A stretch of DNA of 64,000 bases from assembly GCA_965242535.1 (NCBI GenBank), contig OZ251458.1, positions 3,038,001-3,102,000 on the forward strand. The letters are read 5' to 3'. The stretch is from VXRD01 sp965242535 (lineage in GTDB: Bacteria > Latescibacterota > UBA2968). The stretch's first letter is position 1; every line of letters starts with the position of its first letter. Made by a program: the position numbers and the translations under genes. Positions 9,083 to 17,380 of this stretch are shown here, piece after piece. The notes beneath the pieces were generated by a model. That model did not search any database. It had not been told where the DNA came from and saw only the letters and a program-made list of their open reading frames with translations.

Positions 9083-10507
9083 ATGGCGAAGTCCCGTCCC
9101 AATATCCTACTCATCATGTGCGATCAAATGCGCTGGGATGCCGCTGGGTTTGCGGGGAGTTCCATCGTTCAAACCCCCCATTTGGATCGTCTGGCCGATG
9201 TGTGTTTTGAAAATGCCTATTGCGCGTCTCCGGTTTGTTCCCCTGCGCGGGCGAGTTGGTTGACCGGATGCTATCCTCACGCCCACTTGCAACTGCGAAA
9301 TTACGGACCAAAGCGAGGCAAAACCTGGGGGTCTCACCTGCCGCCCGATCGCGTCACCATCGGCGATATTTTGAAACGCGCGGGCTATCGTTGCGGCATG
9401 GTCGGCCCTTGGCATCTGGGCGATGACCACGCGCCGCAACGCGGATTCGAGGATTTCTGGCAACCCTATCGGTACCTCGGCCCGGAATACGCGGACCCCC
9501 TTTTCGATTATTTCGACCGCGAGGGCGTGCCCAATCTCTACGGCGACGGGGCGACCTTCACGCAGTACGGAAATACGCTGGGATTTACCACCCTTGCAGA
9601 CCCGCGACAGCAGCGCACCACCTGGACGATTGACCGCGCGATCGATTTTTTGCACAGGCCGTGGGACGAACCGTTTTTCTTATTCGTGAGCATCAAAGAT
9701 CCGCATCCCCTCATCGTCGTCCCGCCCGAGTTGCTCGAACGCTATCCCGTGGATCAGATCCCCCTGCCGGATTCCCTGCGCGATCCCCTCGTCGGCAAAC
9801 CGCGCGATCAGGCCCGGGCAAAATTTCGCATGCCGAGCACGGTAACCGATAGCCAATTCCGCGAGATGATCGCGCATTATTACGCGCTGATCACCCATAT
9901 CGACGCGCAGATCGGGCGGCTGATCCGCGTTCTCGAACAGCAGAACAGGCGCGAGAATACCCTAGTGGCCTTCCTGAGCGACCACGGCGAATTGCTCGGG
10001 GATCACGGCTTTACGGAAAAATGTCTGATGTACGAGGCGTCGGTCAAAGTCCCCTGCCTGCTCTCGTGGCCGCGCGCCCTCCCGTCGGGGTTGCGCGTGA
10101 CGACCCCACTCGCGGGCGTGGACCTCATGCCGACCTTGCTCGCCATGGCAGACGAGGCCCCGCCCGAGACCATCGACGGCCGTTCTGTTGCAGACGCCAT
10201 TTTGAACGGGCGACAACCCGAACCGCGGCCCATCTTCGCCGAGATCGCCAGTCGAGAAGCCATTTATTTGGGTTCGGAAGAAAGGGCGCGATTTGCCGCG
10301 CATGTGATGAACCGAGACGGACGCTGGAAGTATATCCGCAATCGCTTTGACATCGACGAGTTGTACGATCTGCAAACCGATCCGGACGAAATGCAAAACC
10401 TCGCCCAATTTCCCGAACACGGCCCGCGCATCGCGGCCATGCGCCGACAAATCGCCGAGATGATTTGCCATACGGGGCCTGGCCCCTATGAGTGGTGCTT
10501 GTCATAA
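9083..10507 (+). CDS. Type I sulfatase (Cys-type, formylglycine-dependent)
   Basis: A 474-aa sulfatase hydrolysing sulfate esters. I chose ATG 9083 (MAKSRPNILLIMCDQMRWD); the open frame continues upstream to 9011, but that part is encoded by the 163-bp MITE. Motif I is C52-S-P-A-R56 followed by ASWLTG, the canonical site where Cys is oxidised to formylglycine. Metal ligands are Asp14 near the N-terminus and an Asp-His pair in LSDHGELLGDHG. The C-terminal WKYIRNRFDIDELYDLQTDPDEMQNL is the usual sulfatase ending. There is no signal peptide. It probably forms an operon with the GH-like gene 12 bp downstream. An anaerobic or aerobic formylglycine-generating enzyme gene is not in the window. Confidence 0.95.
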   Translation: MAKSRPNILLIMCDQMRWDAAGFAGSSIVQTPHLDRLADVCFENAYCASPVCSPARASWLTGCYPHAHLQLRNYGPKRGKTWGSHLPPDRVTIGDILKRAGYRCGMVGPWHLGDDHAPQRGFEDFWQPYRYLGPEYADPLFDYFDREGVPNLYGDGATFTQYGNTLGFTTLADPRQQRTTWTIDRAIDFLHRPWDEPFFLFVSIKDPHPLIVVPPELLERYPVDQIPLPDSLRDPLVGKPRDQARAKFRMPSTVTDSQFREMIAHYYALITHIDAQIGRLIRVLEQQNRRENTLVAFLSDHGELLGDHGFTEKCLMYEASVKVPCLLSWPRALPSGLRVTTPLAGVDLMPTLLAMADEAPPETIDGRSVADAILNGRQPEPRPIFAEIASREAIYLGSEERARFAAHVMNRDGRWKYIRNRFDIDELYDLQTDPDEMQNLAQFPEHGPRIAAMRRQIAEMICHTGPGPYEWCLS

Positions 10508-10519
10508 AAGGAGCAGGAC

Positions 10520-11503
10520 ATGGAAAAATTCCCTCCGGTTCATCCGAGTGAGATGCGAGAATCGACCTCGCACAAAAAAAACGCCCCCATTCCCTTTGAG
10601 GCGTTTGCGGCCTTCGAGCGGCTCGAGGGCGTCAACCCGATCCTCGCTTGCGAGCCGCCCGAGTGGGCCGCCGCAGCGCATGCGTTTGTCACGGACGATG
10701 AGGTTCACTATCTGTGGGGCAGGCGGAGAAAGGACAATTACTGGGTCTTGATGCACAGCACGGCGCCTGTGGGCAACCCCGCACAGATCGCGCACGATCC
10801 GCGCAACCCGATCCTCTTGCCCTCGAGCGAGGGGTTTGACGATTACACGATTGAATATCCCTTTCCATTTTACAACCCCGCGGATCGCAGGTATTACGTC
10901 TATTATTTGGGACGGCGACGAAAGCCGCCCAAGCAGACGGGCCTCTTGGTGGGGAATGGCGATTTTGGCGTATGGACGCGGGTTTGCCACGCGCCCGTGA
11001 TCGCCGCCGCCAACGCATACGAGCGGATGGGATCGTCTCATCCCTCTGTCGCCATCGCAGGCGAGACCATCCACATCATCTATACGGGCGAATCGGCAGA
11101 GCCGCCGACGATCTGTCATGCGACTGCGCGGACGAGTGATCCCGCAACCGTCGCCAAGGACCCCGCCAATCCCGTCTTCAAAGGTAGCGGGCAAGCGTGG
11201 GACAGTTGGGGCGTGCGCGAGGCGGAAATTTTCATGGGGCCGCAGTATTTCCACATTTTTTACGGTGGGAGCGACGGCGAGACCTGGCGGATCGGACACG
11301 TGCGAACGCGCGATTTCCACACCTTTGAACCCAATCCGCACAATCCCATTTTTACGCCCTCGCCCGATCCCAAGGCATGGGATGGCGACGGGTTGCTCAC
11401 GCCGCAGGTGTTCGAGATCGGCAACCGCTATTTTATGCTCTACGCGGGGTTGAGAGGCAACGAATGGCAGACGGGCCTCGCGGCAACGCCCGTCGAAAAA
11501 TAG
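10520..11503 (+). CDS. GH43/GH130-like five-bladed propeller hydrolase family protein
   Basis: A 327-aa protein with the repeated beta-propeller pattern of the GH43/GH62/GH117/GH130 group: AHAFVTDDEVHYLWGRR, RRYYVYYLGRR, ETIHIIYTGES, QYFHIFYGGSDG and NRYFMLYAGLRG recur at about 50-60 residue intervals. Acidic residues suitable for catalysis are present (for example WGVREAEIF near 233 and KAWDGDGLLTPQVF near 285). There is no signal peptide. The start at 10520 has AAAGGAGCAGGAC before it. The gene lies 12 bp after the sulfatase, so both probably act on the same sulfated glycan. Substrate and exact GH family cannot be set from sequence reading alone. Confidence 0.75.
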   Translation: MEKFPPVHPSEMRESTSHKKNAPIPFEAFAAFERLEGVNPILACEPPEWAAAAHAFVTDDEVHYLWGRRRKDNYWVLMHSTAPVGNPAQIAHDPRNPILLPSSEGFDDYTIEYPFPFYNPADRRYYVYYLGRRRKPPKQTGLLVGNGDFGVWTRVCHAPVIAAANAYERMGSSHPSVAIAGETIHIIYTGESAEPPTICHATARTSDPATVAKDPANPVFKGSGQAWDSWGVREAEIFMGPQYFHIFYGGSDGETWRIGHVRTRDFHTFEPNPHNPIFTPSPDPKAWDGDGLLTPQVFEIGNRYFMLYAGLRGNEWQTGLAATPVEK

Positions 11504-11534
11504 TTTGGCTTCTATTTCAAAGGATCCAATTTAC

Positions 11535-11940
11535 TACTCTGTAAATTAAATAATTATGAATTTCAATTTTTCAAGAGCGTGACGGACGTGATGCCGTATA
11601 TCCAATAAGCCATCGCCCAATATGCCATCTCAAAAGCCCATCAACGAAAGCCATCAAGCACAGCGCGCAAGTCCGTCTCGCAACCAATATCCATTTTGCA
11701 ACCCACTTTGCAGGCCGACGCATGTCGTTTTGTTACAAAAGCGATTTGCGCTGTGCCTAGCCCCTCGGCGCATGAGAGCGGCATTTTTTGCTTACTTTTT
11801 GTTGCTGTTGACAAAAAGTAAGTCGCCGAAGGCATCGAAGGCAACCCACGATGCTGTAGGACCAAATGCTTTAGAAAAGCGAGCAATGTCGGTGCTGATT
11901 TGTGCGTATCGAAATTGAGAATAACTTAATTTTCAGAGTA
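11535..11940 (+). repeat. ~400-bp dispersed repeat, copy R3 (inner-TIR type)
   Basis: Begins TACTCTGTAAATTAA and ends TTAATTTTCAGAGTA, a 15-bp terminal inverted repeat with one mismatch. TTTAC flanks it directly (11530-11534 and 11941-11945), a probable 5-bp target duplication. The internal hairpin has arms CTTACTTTTTGT and ACAAAAAGTAAG, changed on both sides relative to R2. The sequence just beyond the right end, read on the minus strand, is again TACTCTGTAAA, so a second partial end lies there and supplies the stop codon of the DUF2442 gene. Confidence 0.87.
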
Positions 11941-11941
11941 T

Positions 11942-12214
11942 TTACAGAGTACTTAACATGGGAAAAACATCTTCGGGCGCCTTTCCCGTTATCTCCAAAT
12001 AGAGCGAATCGGCACACAGATCAGTTTCATCTGTCCAGATAACAACTCTGCCGTTTTTAACGCGAAAATTCTGAAACGCCTTTTTATTGTTCCACGCGGA
12101 GAAAACACCTTTCCCAACGAGATGAGACAGATCGACTTCGCCCTCAACGCCATCTGAATATCGAAGCCAAATTTTGTGCCCAGTGCGGGCTTTGGCGGAT
12201 GTGATTTTAAGCAT
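11942..12214 (-). CDS. DUF2442 family protein
   Basis: A 90-aa protein. I chose the ATG at 12214 (MLKITSAKARTGHKIWLRYSD) because AAAGGAAA lies at the right distance and the extension upstream is not conserved-looking. The DUF2442 signature is the pattern GVEGEVDLSHLVGKGVFSAWNN and RVVIWTDETDLCADSLY. DUF2442 proteins are often paired with DUF4160 or with HTH antitoxin-like genes, and a role as a toxin-antitoxin partner has been suggested. Here it lies 59 bp downstream of a HigA-family gene on the same strand. The last residues and the stop come from a repeat-end sequence next to R3, so the original C-terminus may have been changed. Confidence 0.78.
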   Translation of the reverse strand: MLKITSAKARTGHKIWLRYSDGVEGEVDLSHLVGKGVFSAWNNKKAFQNFRVKNGRVVIWTDETDLCADSLYLEITGKAPEDVFPMLSTL

Positions 12215-12273
12215 TGCGAAATTTCCTTTGGAACAGTCGTGAACAAAAAAAATAATACGCGGCAACGCGATCA

Positions 12274-12573
12274 TCAAATCGCCGGTGCGGTATCGGTCAA
12301 CGGCGCGATTTGGAGATCGCCGAGTTTTTGTTGCGCGTGCCAGAGGTCGTATTGGAGTTGCAAATTCAGCCAGAAAACAGGCGTTGTTTGAAATGCCTTA
12401 GCCAACCGAATCGCCATTTCTGGACTTATGCCCGTCTCGCCATTGACGAGTTCCGAAACCGCCTTTCGCGCCACGCCGAGCGTCCGTGCGACTTCTGGCA
12501 CACTCAGGTTCAGGGGCGCCAGACAAAGCTCTTTCAGTATTTCACCGGGATGCGCCGGATTGTACATTTCCAT
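12274..12573 (-). CDS. higA: HigA-family antitoxin/HTH protein
   Basis: A 99-aa protein starting at ATG 12573 (MEMYNPAHPGEILKE) with GAGGAG seven bases upstream. PAHPGEIL and the xre-type helix-turn-helix LSVPEVARTLGVARKAVSELVNGETGISPEMAIRLAKAF are diagnostic of the VapI/HigA group, and WLNLQLQYDLW is the usual C-terminal signature. HigA binds its own promoter and neutralises the HigB mRNA interferase. No HigB gene lies directly upstream; the DUF2442 gene follows instead. A complete higBA pair exists elsewhere (49413-50009). This copy could pair with DUF2442 or be an orphan regulator. Confidence 0.88.
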   Translation of the reverse strand: MEMYNPAHPGEILKELCLAPLNLSVPEVARTLGVARKAVSELVNGETGISPEMAIRLAKAFQTTPVFWLNLQLQYDLWHAQQKLGDLQIAPLTDTAPAI

Positions 12574-12763
12574 CAAAATGCTCCTCATTTGAAATGTAAC
12601 CCGCAAGGTATTGGGTGTCAATCAACTCGTTTGCGATGAATCTCGGGCAATTTTCGCACCGCTTGCGAAAGGCTAAAATTTCCGCTTTTTTGGGCGAGGT
12701 GTTGAACAGATCGTTCAATTTCCGAGCTTCTCGCCTAAAAATCTCGATCGAACGGATAGATGC

Positions 12764-13465
12764 ATGAAAAAGAAAGCCATTGTCTTGCTCAGCGGGGGAT
12801 TGGATTCCACCACGACTTTGGGCATTGCCGCAAACGAGGGGTATGATTGTTATGCCATCACCTTTCGCTACGGGCAGCGGCACGAAACCGAACTCGCGTG
12901 TGCGAAAAAAATCGCCGCGCATTTTGGCGTGCGCGATCACGTCATCGTCAATATCGACCTGCGCGCCTTTGGCGGATCCGCATTGACCGGAGACATCGAT
13001 GTGCCCAAAAATCGCAATGCCAATGAAATGTCCGACGGCATCCCCGTCACGTACGTCCCCGCGCGCAACACCATCTTTCTATCCTTCGCGCTCGCCATGG
13101 CCGAATCCCTCGGCATCCGCGACATCTTCATCGGCGTCAACGCCATCGACTACAGCGGCTATCCCGATTGCCGCCCCGAATACATCGTCGCCTTCGAGAC
13201 CATGGCCAACCTCGCCACCAAAGCAGGCGTCGAAGGCGATCTCTTTGCCATTCACACCCCGCTCATCGACCTGCAAAAAGCCGATATCATCAACCGCGGG
13301 TTGGGACTCGGCATCGACTACGCCATGACCTGCACCTGTTACGACCCCGATTCACAAGGCCGCGCGTGCGGGCAGTGCGACGCCTGCTCGTTGCGCCTAA
13401 AGGGGTTTGCACAAAACGGGATCGAAGACCCGGCGGCCTATCGGCCCGTCTCTCATTCCCCCTGA
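12764..13465 (+). CDS. queC: 7-cyano-7-deazaguanine synthase QueC
   Basis: QueC converts 7-carboxy-7-deazaguanine to preQ0 using ATP and ammonia, in the queuosine pathway, in the cytoplasm. The 233-aa protein has the PP-loop SGGLDS at residues 10-15, FRYGQRH at about 35-41, YVPARNTIFLS at about 106-116, VNAIDYSGYPDCRPEY, and the C-terminal zinc cluster C192, C202, C205, C208 (CTCYDPDSQGRACGQCDAC). The length is normal. The ATG at 12764 has no good Shine-Dalgarno. No other queuosine or deazapurine-DNA gene is in the window, so I read it as a tRNA-modification gene, not part of a Dpd locus. Confidence 0.96.
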   Translation: MKKKAIVLLSGGLDSTTTLGIAANEGYDCYAITFRYGQRHETELACAKKIAAHFGVRDHVIVNIDLRAFGGSALTGDIDVPKNRNANEMSDGIPVTYVPARNTIFLSFALAMAESLGIRDIFIGVNAIDYSGYPDCRPEYIVAFETMANLATKAGVEGDLFAIHTPLIDLQKADIINRGLGLGIDYAMTCTCYDPDSQGRACGQCDACSLRLKGFAQNGIEDPAAYRPVSHSP

Positions 13466-13757
13466 AAGAAGTGATTGTGCTCTCTCGACGATTACCGCGA
13501 TCAAGGGGACAAACACGCGCCCAAAATTGAGATCGCGCCTCTCGCGCTAAATCTCGCGTTCGACTTCGAGGGGAAAAACGGCGACCGCAGTACAACGATT
13601 TGGGCGGGAAAAATCGCGCTTCGAACCGCGGGTTGCGCGGGCGCGGATGGTACAACCTTTAGCCCAAAAAGGGCGGGGAAATCGCGCTTTACTTAGCGCA
13701 ATGGTAAGACGATATTCGAAAAAAGGAGCGACCATGACCATGAGCAAAGGAGCGATC
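13466..13757. other. intergenic region, no gene recognised
   Basis: GC-rich stretch between queC and the secreted-protein gene. It contains several short self-complementary blocks such as CGCGGGTTGCGCGG, but I see no tRNA, riboswitch or open frame that looks coding. Two near-identical Shine-Dalgarno plus ATG units lie at its end (AAAGGAGCGACCATG at 13722-13736 and AAAGGAGCGATCATG at 13746-13760). Confidence 0.5.
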
Positions 13758-14729
13758 ATGAAACATCTGTTGTTGGGGCTGGTGCTGGTGACAGCGGTCA
13801 CGAGGGCCGCAGAAGGACAAGCCGATCCGTGCGATTTGGACACGGACGGAAACCGCATGATTGATTTTTCTGATTTTCTCGTTTTTGCGCGTCTGTTTGG
13901 AACGTCGACGGGCGACTGCGTGCCATCGCCGCGCAGCCCGGATGTGGATTCGTTGGCTGTGTTGGGCGTGTTGCGAGACAGCATAACGCATCTGCAAGAT
14001 CGGGTTCATAATCTGGCGGGGGACCTTGCAGAAACCCAACGCAGATTGACGGCAAGCAACGATGCGTTCAACTCGTTGGCACAAACACGCTGTCCCGAAC
14101 CCGAACCCGAACCGCAACCCGAGCCACCACAGCAACCGCAACCACCACAGCAACCCGCGCTGGACGTGAAACGCTTTTGTGCCCTGTCCGAAATGACTGC
14201 CACCGATATTGCCCCAGTCCTTGTAGCTGGGCTAATCACGCAAGAGCAGTTGGCTGATATCATCGCAAGCGATGGCGATCTCGACACCATCTATGGACGT
14301 ATCAAGGCCATTGTCGGCTGTCCAACCGTAGGGTATTCTTTGTCTTTCAATACTACAAGCCAAACGATACCCGGAAGGAACGGCAACCAGTGTATCATGG
14401 CGGCTGAAATCCATATTGAGGGGCTGTCGGAGCCAATATCGGGTGCGAGGTTGTTGATTGATACGCAAAACTCCGTGTTGAACTTTTGGCAAATCAGTAT
14501 CCCGGCGTCGTATGGGGCTATCGTTGTTCCAGACCGCAACAACAATGCAACAATGAGCATTGCCTTTACCCAGCCGATACAACTGAACAATGGGCATTTT
14601 GCAGATGTTCAGTTTGGTTCCGGGTTCAATGTGGTTTGTCCAAGCAATCCAAATATTGGCGTCACAGTTCACCAGTTGACGCTGGGGAATGGGCAAGAAA
14701 TCCCCGACATTACAGGGACGATTGAATAA
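13758..14729 (+). CDS. secreted protein with dockerin-like Ca-binding motif, coiled coil and Pro/Gln linker
   Basis: A 323-aa exported protein; I do not recognise the C-terminal domain. From ATG 13758 it has a signal peptide (MKHLLLGLVLVTAVTRAAEG), then a dockerin/EF-hand-like loop DLDTDGNRMIDFSDFLVFARLFG at about residues 25-48, a coiled coil at about 70-110 (RDSITHLQDRVHNLAGDLAE), and a linker of PEPEPQPEPPQQPQPPQQP near 115-135. A roughly 180-residue domain follows. An upstream ATG at 13734, with an equally good ribosome site, would add eight residues before the signal peptide. The dockerin-like motif plus FADFLxFAxxFG-type ending is common in secreted proteins of Poribacteria and Latescibacterota, probably as a surface-anchoring or calcium-binding unit (inference). 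Confidence 0.75.
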   Translation: MKHLLLGLVLVTAVTRAAEGQADPCDLDTDGNRMIDFSDFLVFARLFGTSTGDCVPSPRSPDVDSLAVLGVLRDSITHLQDRVHNLAGDLAETQRRLTASNDAFNSLAQTRCPEPEPEPQPEPPQQPQPPQQPALDVKRFCALSEMTATDIAPVLVAGLITQEQLADIIASDGDLDTIYGRIKAIVGCPTVGYSLSFNTTSQTIPGRNGNQCIMAAEIHIEGLSEPISGARLLIDTQNSVLNFWQISIPASYGAIVVPDRNNNATMSIAFTQPIQLNNGHFADVQFGSGFNVVCPSNPNIGVTVHQLTLGNGQEIPDITGTIE

Positions 14730-15032
14730 CCCCATTTTTTTGGCTTCGGTGGCGGCTGGTACGCGGGGGCCGGGGCGCGGGGCAAGCGCGTAACCGAAAC
14801 GAGAACGAAAAGGGGAACTCAAAGCGCGAAACGCGGGAAACACAGCAAGTTAAGCGTTCTGACAGGCAACGGTTGGGAATGGTCAAGGGATAGACACAAC
14901 CGTTGCGCCTCGCTTCCCATGACGACCGCCCACGCCGACGGACTGATCAGCAGCGTGCGCGTTTGGCCGCATTGACCCCGATGCAACACCTCTCGCCCGA
15001 TCTCACGGACTCATCGCCCAAGGAGTATGGAT
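14730..15032. other. intergenic region, nothing recognised
   Basis: About 300 bases between the secreted-protein gene and the PhyH gene. I see no RNA gene, no repeat shared with the rest of the window and no convincing terminator. A strong AAGGAG at 15020-15025 near its end serves the next gene. Confidence 0.5.
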
Positions 15033-15833
15033 ATGGTCGCCCCGCTTCCGCTCATCGCCTTTGATACCCTCGCAGATCAAACCGAAGCCCTGTATCGCGA
15101 TGGCTACGCCTATCTGCCCAATGTCTTGGCGCCCCCTCGGGTTGCGAAACTCCGCGCTCACATGGACGCCCTGATGCCCATACCGGAAAGTTTCGACAAA
15201 GACGGACGGCCCGAAGACCTCGGCTACGTCAACAAACACATCAACAACGCCTTCAACCGGCACCCGCACTTCCTCCAATTTCTCGATTGCCCCGGCATCA
15301 TCGAAATCGCAGAGGCCATCCACGGCAGCGATTGCCACTGCATTGGCATGACCGCGTGGATGACCGGCCCCGGTCGCCCGGATCAAAAACTCCACACGGA
15401 CTGGTTGCCCATAAGCCTGCCCGAAGACATCCTCGCGGATCCCCGGACGCGCCTCCCCATCTTTATCACCACCGCACATTTTTACCTCGACGACATCACC
15501 GAGGCCCTTGGCCCCACCAACTTCATCCCCGGCAGTCACCTTTCGGGCAGAAGCCCCAGTGGCGATACGAGTTGGAAAGGCCAGACCGAAAAATCCATTA
15601 TGTGCAACGCGGGGGACGCGGTCATCTTTCGCTGCGAAGTGTGGCATCGCGGCACGGCCAACACCAGCGACAGAACGCGCTATTTGCTTCAAGTTCACTA
15701 TGCCAAACGCATGATCGCGCAAAAATACCCGCCCTATCTCAACCGCTTTCAATTTGACCCCCAAATTCTCGCCCGCGCCACCTCGCGCCAACGCCGCCTG
15801 ATGGGCGACCACAACAGCAGCAACTACGATTGA
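15033..15833 (+). CDS. phytanoyl-CoA dioxygenase (PhyH) family protein
   Basis: A 266-aa Fe(II)/2-oxoglutarate oxygenase of the PhyH family, hydroxylating an unknown small molecule in the cytoplasm. The metal triad is readable: H121-T-D123 in KLHTDW, and distal H205 in WHRG; R215 in RTRYLLQVHY fits the 2-oxoglutarate anchor. I chose ATG 15033 because AGGAG ends seven bases before it but only one base before the ATG at 15027. The family is greatly expanded in Latescibacterota and Poribacteria, where most members have no known substrate. hemJ follows after 10 bp. Confidence 0.9.
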   Translation: MVAPLPLIAFDTLADQTEALYRDGYAYLPNVLAPPRVAKLRAHMDALMPIPESFDKDGRPEDLGYVNKHINNAFNRHPHFLQFLDCPGIIEIAEAIHGSDCHCIGMTAWMTGPGRPDQKLHTDWLPISLPEDILADPRTRLPIFITTAHFYLDDITEALGPTNFIPGSHLSGRSPSGDTSWKGQTEKSIMCNAGDAVIFRCEVWHRGTANTSDRTRYLLQVHYAKRMIAQKYPPYLNRFQFDPQILARATSRQRRLMGDHNSSNYD

Positions 15834-15843
15834 GGATCACGCG

Positions 15844-16281
15844 ATGAATTTTCTCACGGAATATTATCTCTGGCTCAAAACCGTTCACCTCGTCGCCTTC
15901 ATCGGCTGGCTGATCGGCCTTGTGTATTTGCCGCGCCTATTCGCGTATCACGCCGACGCTGTGGGATCGGATGCGGACGCGACCTTTCAACGCATGGAAC
16001 GCGAGCTCCTGCGCCTTCTGCTCCTACCGTGTCTGATCGCGGTCTTTATCACGGGCCTCCTCTTGATCTTCGCTATCGGCGGCAAGATGGCCGGCTGGCT
16101 ACACGCCAAACTGCTGCTGGTGCTCGTGCTCGCCGGGTTGCACGGCGCGATGGCGCGCCAACGCAAAAATTTTCAACGCGGCGAAAACGCCAAAAGCGCG
16201 GCCTACTTTCGCACGGTCGGCCATGTCGCGACGCTCATCGCGGTCATCATTGTCGCGCTGGCTGTGCTGAAACCTTTTTGA
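15844..16281 (+). CDS. hemJ: HemJ-type protoporphyrinogen IX oxidase (UPF0093)
   Basis: A 145-aa, four-helix membrane protein. The opening LWLKTVHLVAFIGWLIGLVYLPRLFAYHA matches the HemJ pattern (Lys/His in the first helix, AGLFYLPRLFVYH-like second segment), and LHAKLLLVLVLAGLHG is the third helix with its conserved Lys. HemJ oxidises protoporphyrinogen IX to protoporphyrin IX in haem synthesis in organisms lacking HemG and HemY. CopD-like copper proteins share the fold, but length and motifs favour HemJ. It may be co-transcribed with the PhyH gene 10 bp upstream. Confidence 0.88.
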   Translation: MNFLTEYYLWLKTVHLVAFIGWLIGLVYLPRLFAYHADAVGSDADATFQRMERELLRLLLLPCLIAVFITGLLLIFAIGGKMAGWLHAKLLLVLVLAGLHGAMARQRKNFQRGENAKSAAYFRTVGHVATLIAVIIVALAVLKPF

Positions 16282-16364
16282 GAGACGAGTAATCCGAGTA
16301 TGAAGGCGAGTAATCCGAGCATGACCGCGATAGCCATCCATCGTAGGGATAGGCCCCCGTGCCC

Positions 16365-16767
16365 ATTTGTACCAACTCATTCATTATCGGGATCGCTTTG
16401 CAGTTCCATCGTCCTTCAGAGAAGCCATCGCCAACCATGCCATCGCCAAACTCCATCAACGAAAGCCATCGGGCACAGCGCGTAAGTCCGTCTCGCAACC
16501 CACATCTTTGTTGCAACCCATTTTGCAGGCTGACTCATGTCGTGCGATTACAAAAGCGCTTTGCGCTGTGCCTAGCCCCTCGGCGCATGAGAGCGGCATT
16601 TTTTGCCTACTTTTTTTTGCTGTTGAAAAAAAGTAGGTCGCCGAAGGCATCAAAGGCAACCCACGATGCTTTCGGACCAAACGCTTTAGAAAAGCGAGCC
16701 ACGTCGGTGCGGGTTGGTGCGTATCAAAATTTGGTATCATTTCATTTAGGGAGTAATTGGTACAGAT
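16365..16767 (+). repeat. ~400-bp dispersed repeat, copy R4 (outer-TIR type)
   Basis: Begins ATTTGTACCAAC and ends TTGGTACAGAT. The left flank is AGGCCCCCGTGCCC and the right flank GGCCCCGTGCCTGTCC, so it sits inside or next to a REP-like palindrome. The core hairpin is of the R1 form. It fills the gap between hemJ and the tmRNA terminator. Confidence 0.85.
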
Positions 16768-16841
16768 GGCCCCGTGCCTGTCCGAAGCCGGGACTCGTTG
16801 AAGGCACCCGTATATCGGGCAATGGGAAATCGATTTCGAAC

Positions 16842-16881
16842 AAAAAAATCGCAACTTCCAACTCTATGGAAGTTGCGATTT
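16842..16881 (-). terminator. Rho-independent terminator of ssrA
   Basis: A perfect 15-bp inverted repeat (16846-16860 with 16867-16881, loop ACTCTA) followed, on the minus strand, by a run of seven T. It lies directly downstream of the tmRNA 3' end on the same strand. Confidence 0.9.
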
Positions 16882-16887
16882 CATTAT

Positions 16888-17254
16888 TGGTGGAGGCGGC
16901 GGGAATTGAACCCGCGTCCGAAAGCGGTTTGACAACGGCATCTACGTGTGTAGTCTATTTATCAAATCTCGCATCCCGCGCCCCAACAGACAGGGTCGCT
17001 GGAATGCCAGCCCGATTTTATCTCGTTCGGAGGCCCTCGAGCGGAAACTCCCGAACCAGCCTGCTCTCGTCGGCGCTCTGACCAGACCACGCAGGCGAGG
17101 TCTGACAGAACGGACTGCGTAACGGTTGGTTAGGCAGCCATTGCGTACGTGTTATCGTCCGCAGTTGCGTTTTTCCCAATTGTTTTACGAGGTGATTGGG
17201 CACCTCGACACGCAGCCATCATCTCTCCACCCCCGTCGAATCCATGTCGCCCCC
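16888..17254 (-). ncRNA. ssrA: transfer-messenger RNA (tmRNA)
   Basis: tmRNA rescues ribosomes stalled on non-stop mRNA by adding a degradation tag. Read on the minus strand, the 5' end is GGGGGCGACATGGATTCGAC and the 3' end has the T-arm GGGTTCAATTCCCG and ends CGCCTCCACCA, giving a seven-pair acceptor stem with one G-U pair. The tag frame is complement 17130-17168 and encodes ATADDNTYAMAA followed by TAA. Length is 367 nt, normal for a one-piece tmRNA. The CCA is encoded. A strong terminator follows. The penultimate Met in the tag is unusual compared with the common ALAA or AVAA ends. Confidence 0.96.
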
Positions 17255-17380
17255 AATGCGAATGCAAATATACCCAAGTTCATCCCCGCAGTCAAGGCGG
17301 AAAAGTGCCCCCCAACCGACAACGGGTCTATACCCCTTGCGCGGAGGCTTGCCGGCAATTTTAACCGGCTGCTGATTCTT

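Noticed and set aside
12542..12940. Gene on the minus strand overlapping queC and higA, possible missing toxin
   Set aside because: Most of it is antisense to queC, and the part upstream of higA has no usable start codon or ribosome site. At best a decayed remnant.
12764..13465. queC as part of a 7-deazaguanine DNA modification (Dpd) island
   Set aside because: No dpdA-like or restriction gene is linked, and its neighbours are ordinary. It looks like the tRNA queuosine pathway gene.
15003..15812. 269-aa minus-strand frame opposite the PhyH gene
   Set aside because: It is the antisense shadow of a gene with clear catalytic motifs on the plus strand.
15844..16281. CopD-type copper resistance protein
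   Set aside because: The length of 145 aa and the LWLKTVHL...YLPRLFAYHA pattern fit HemJ better than CopD.
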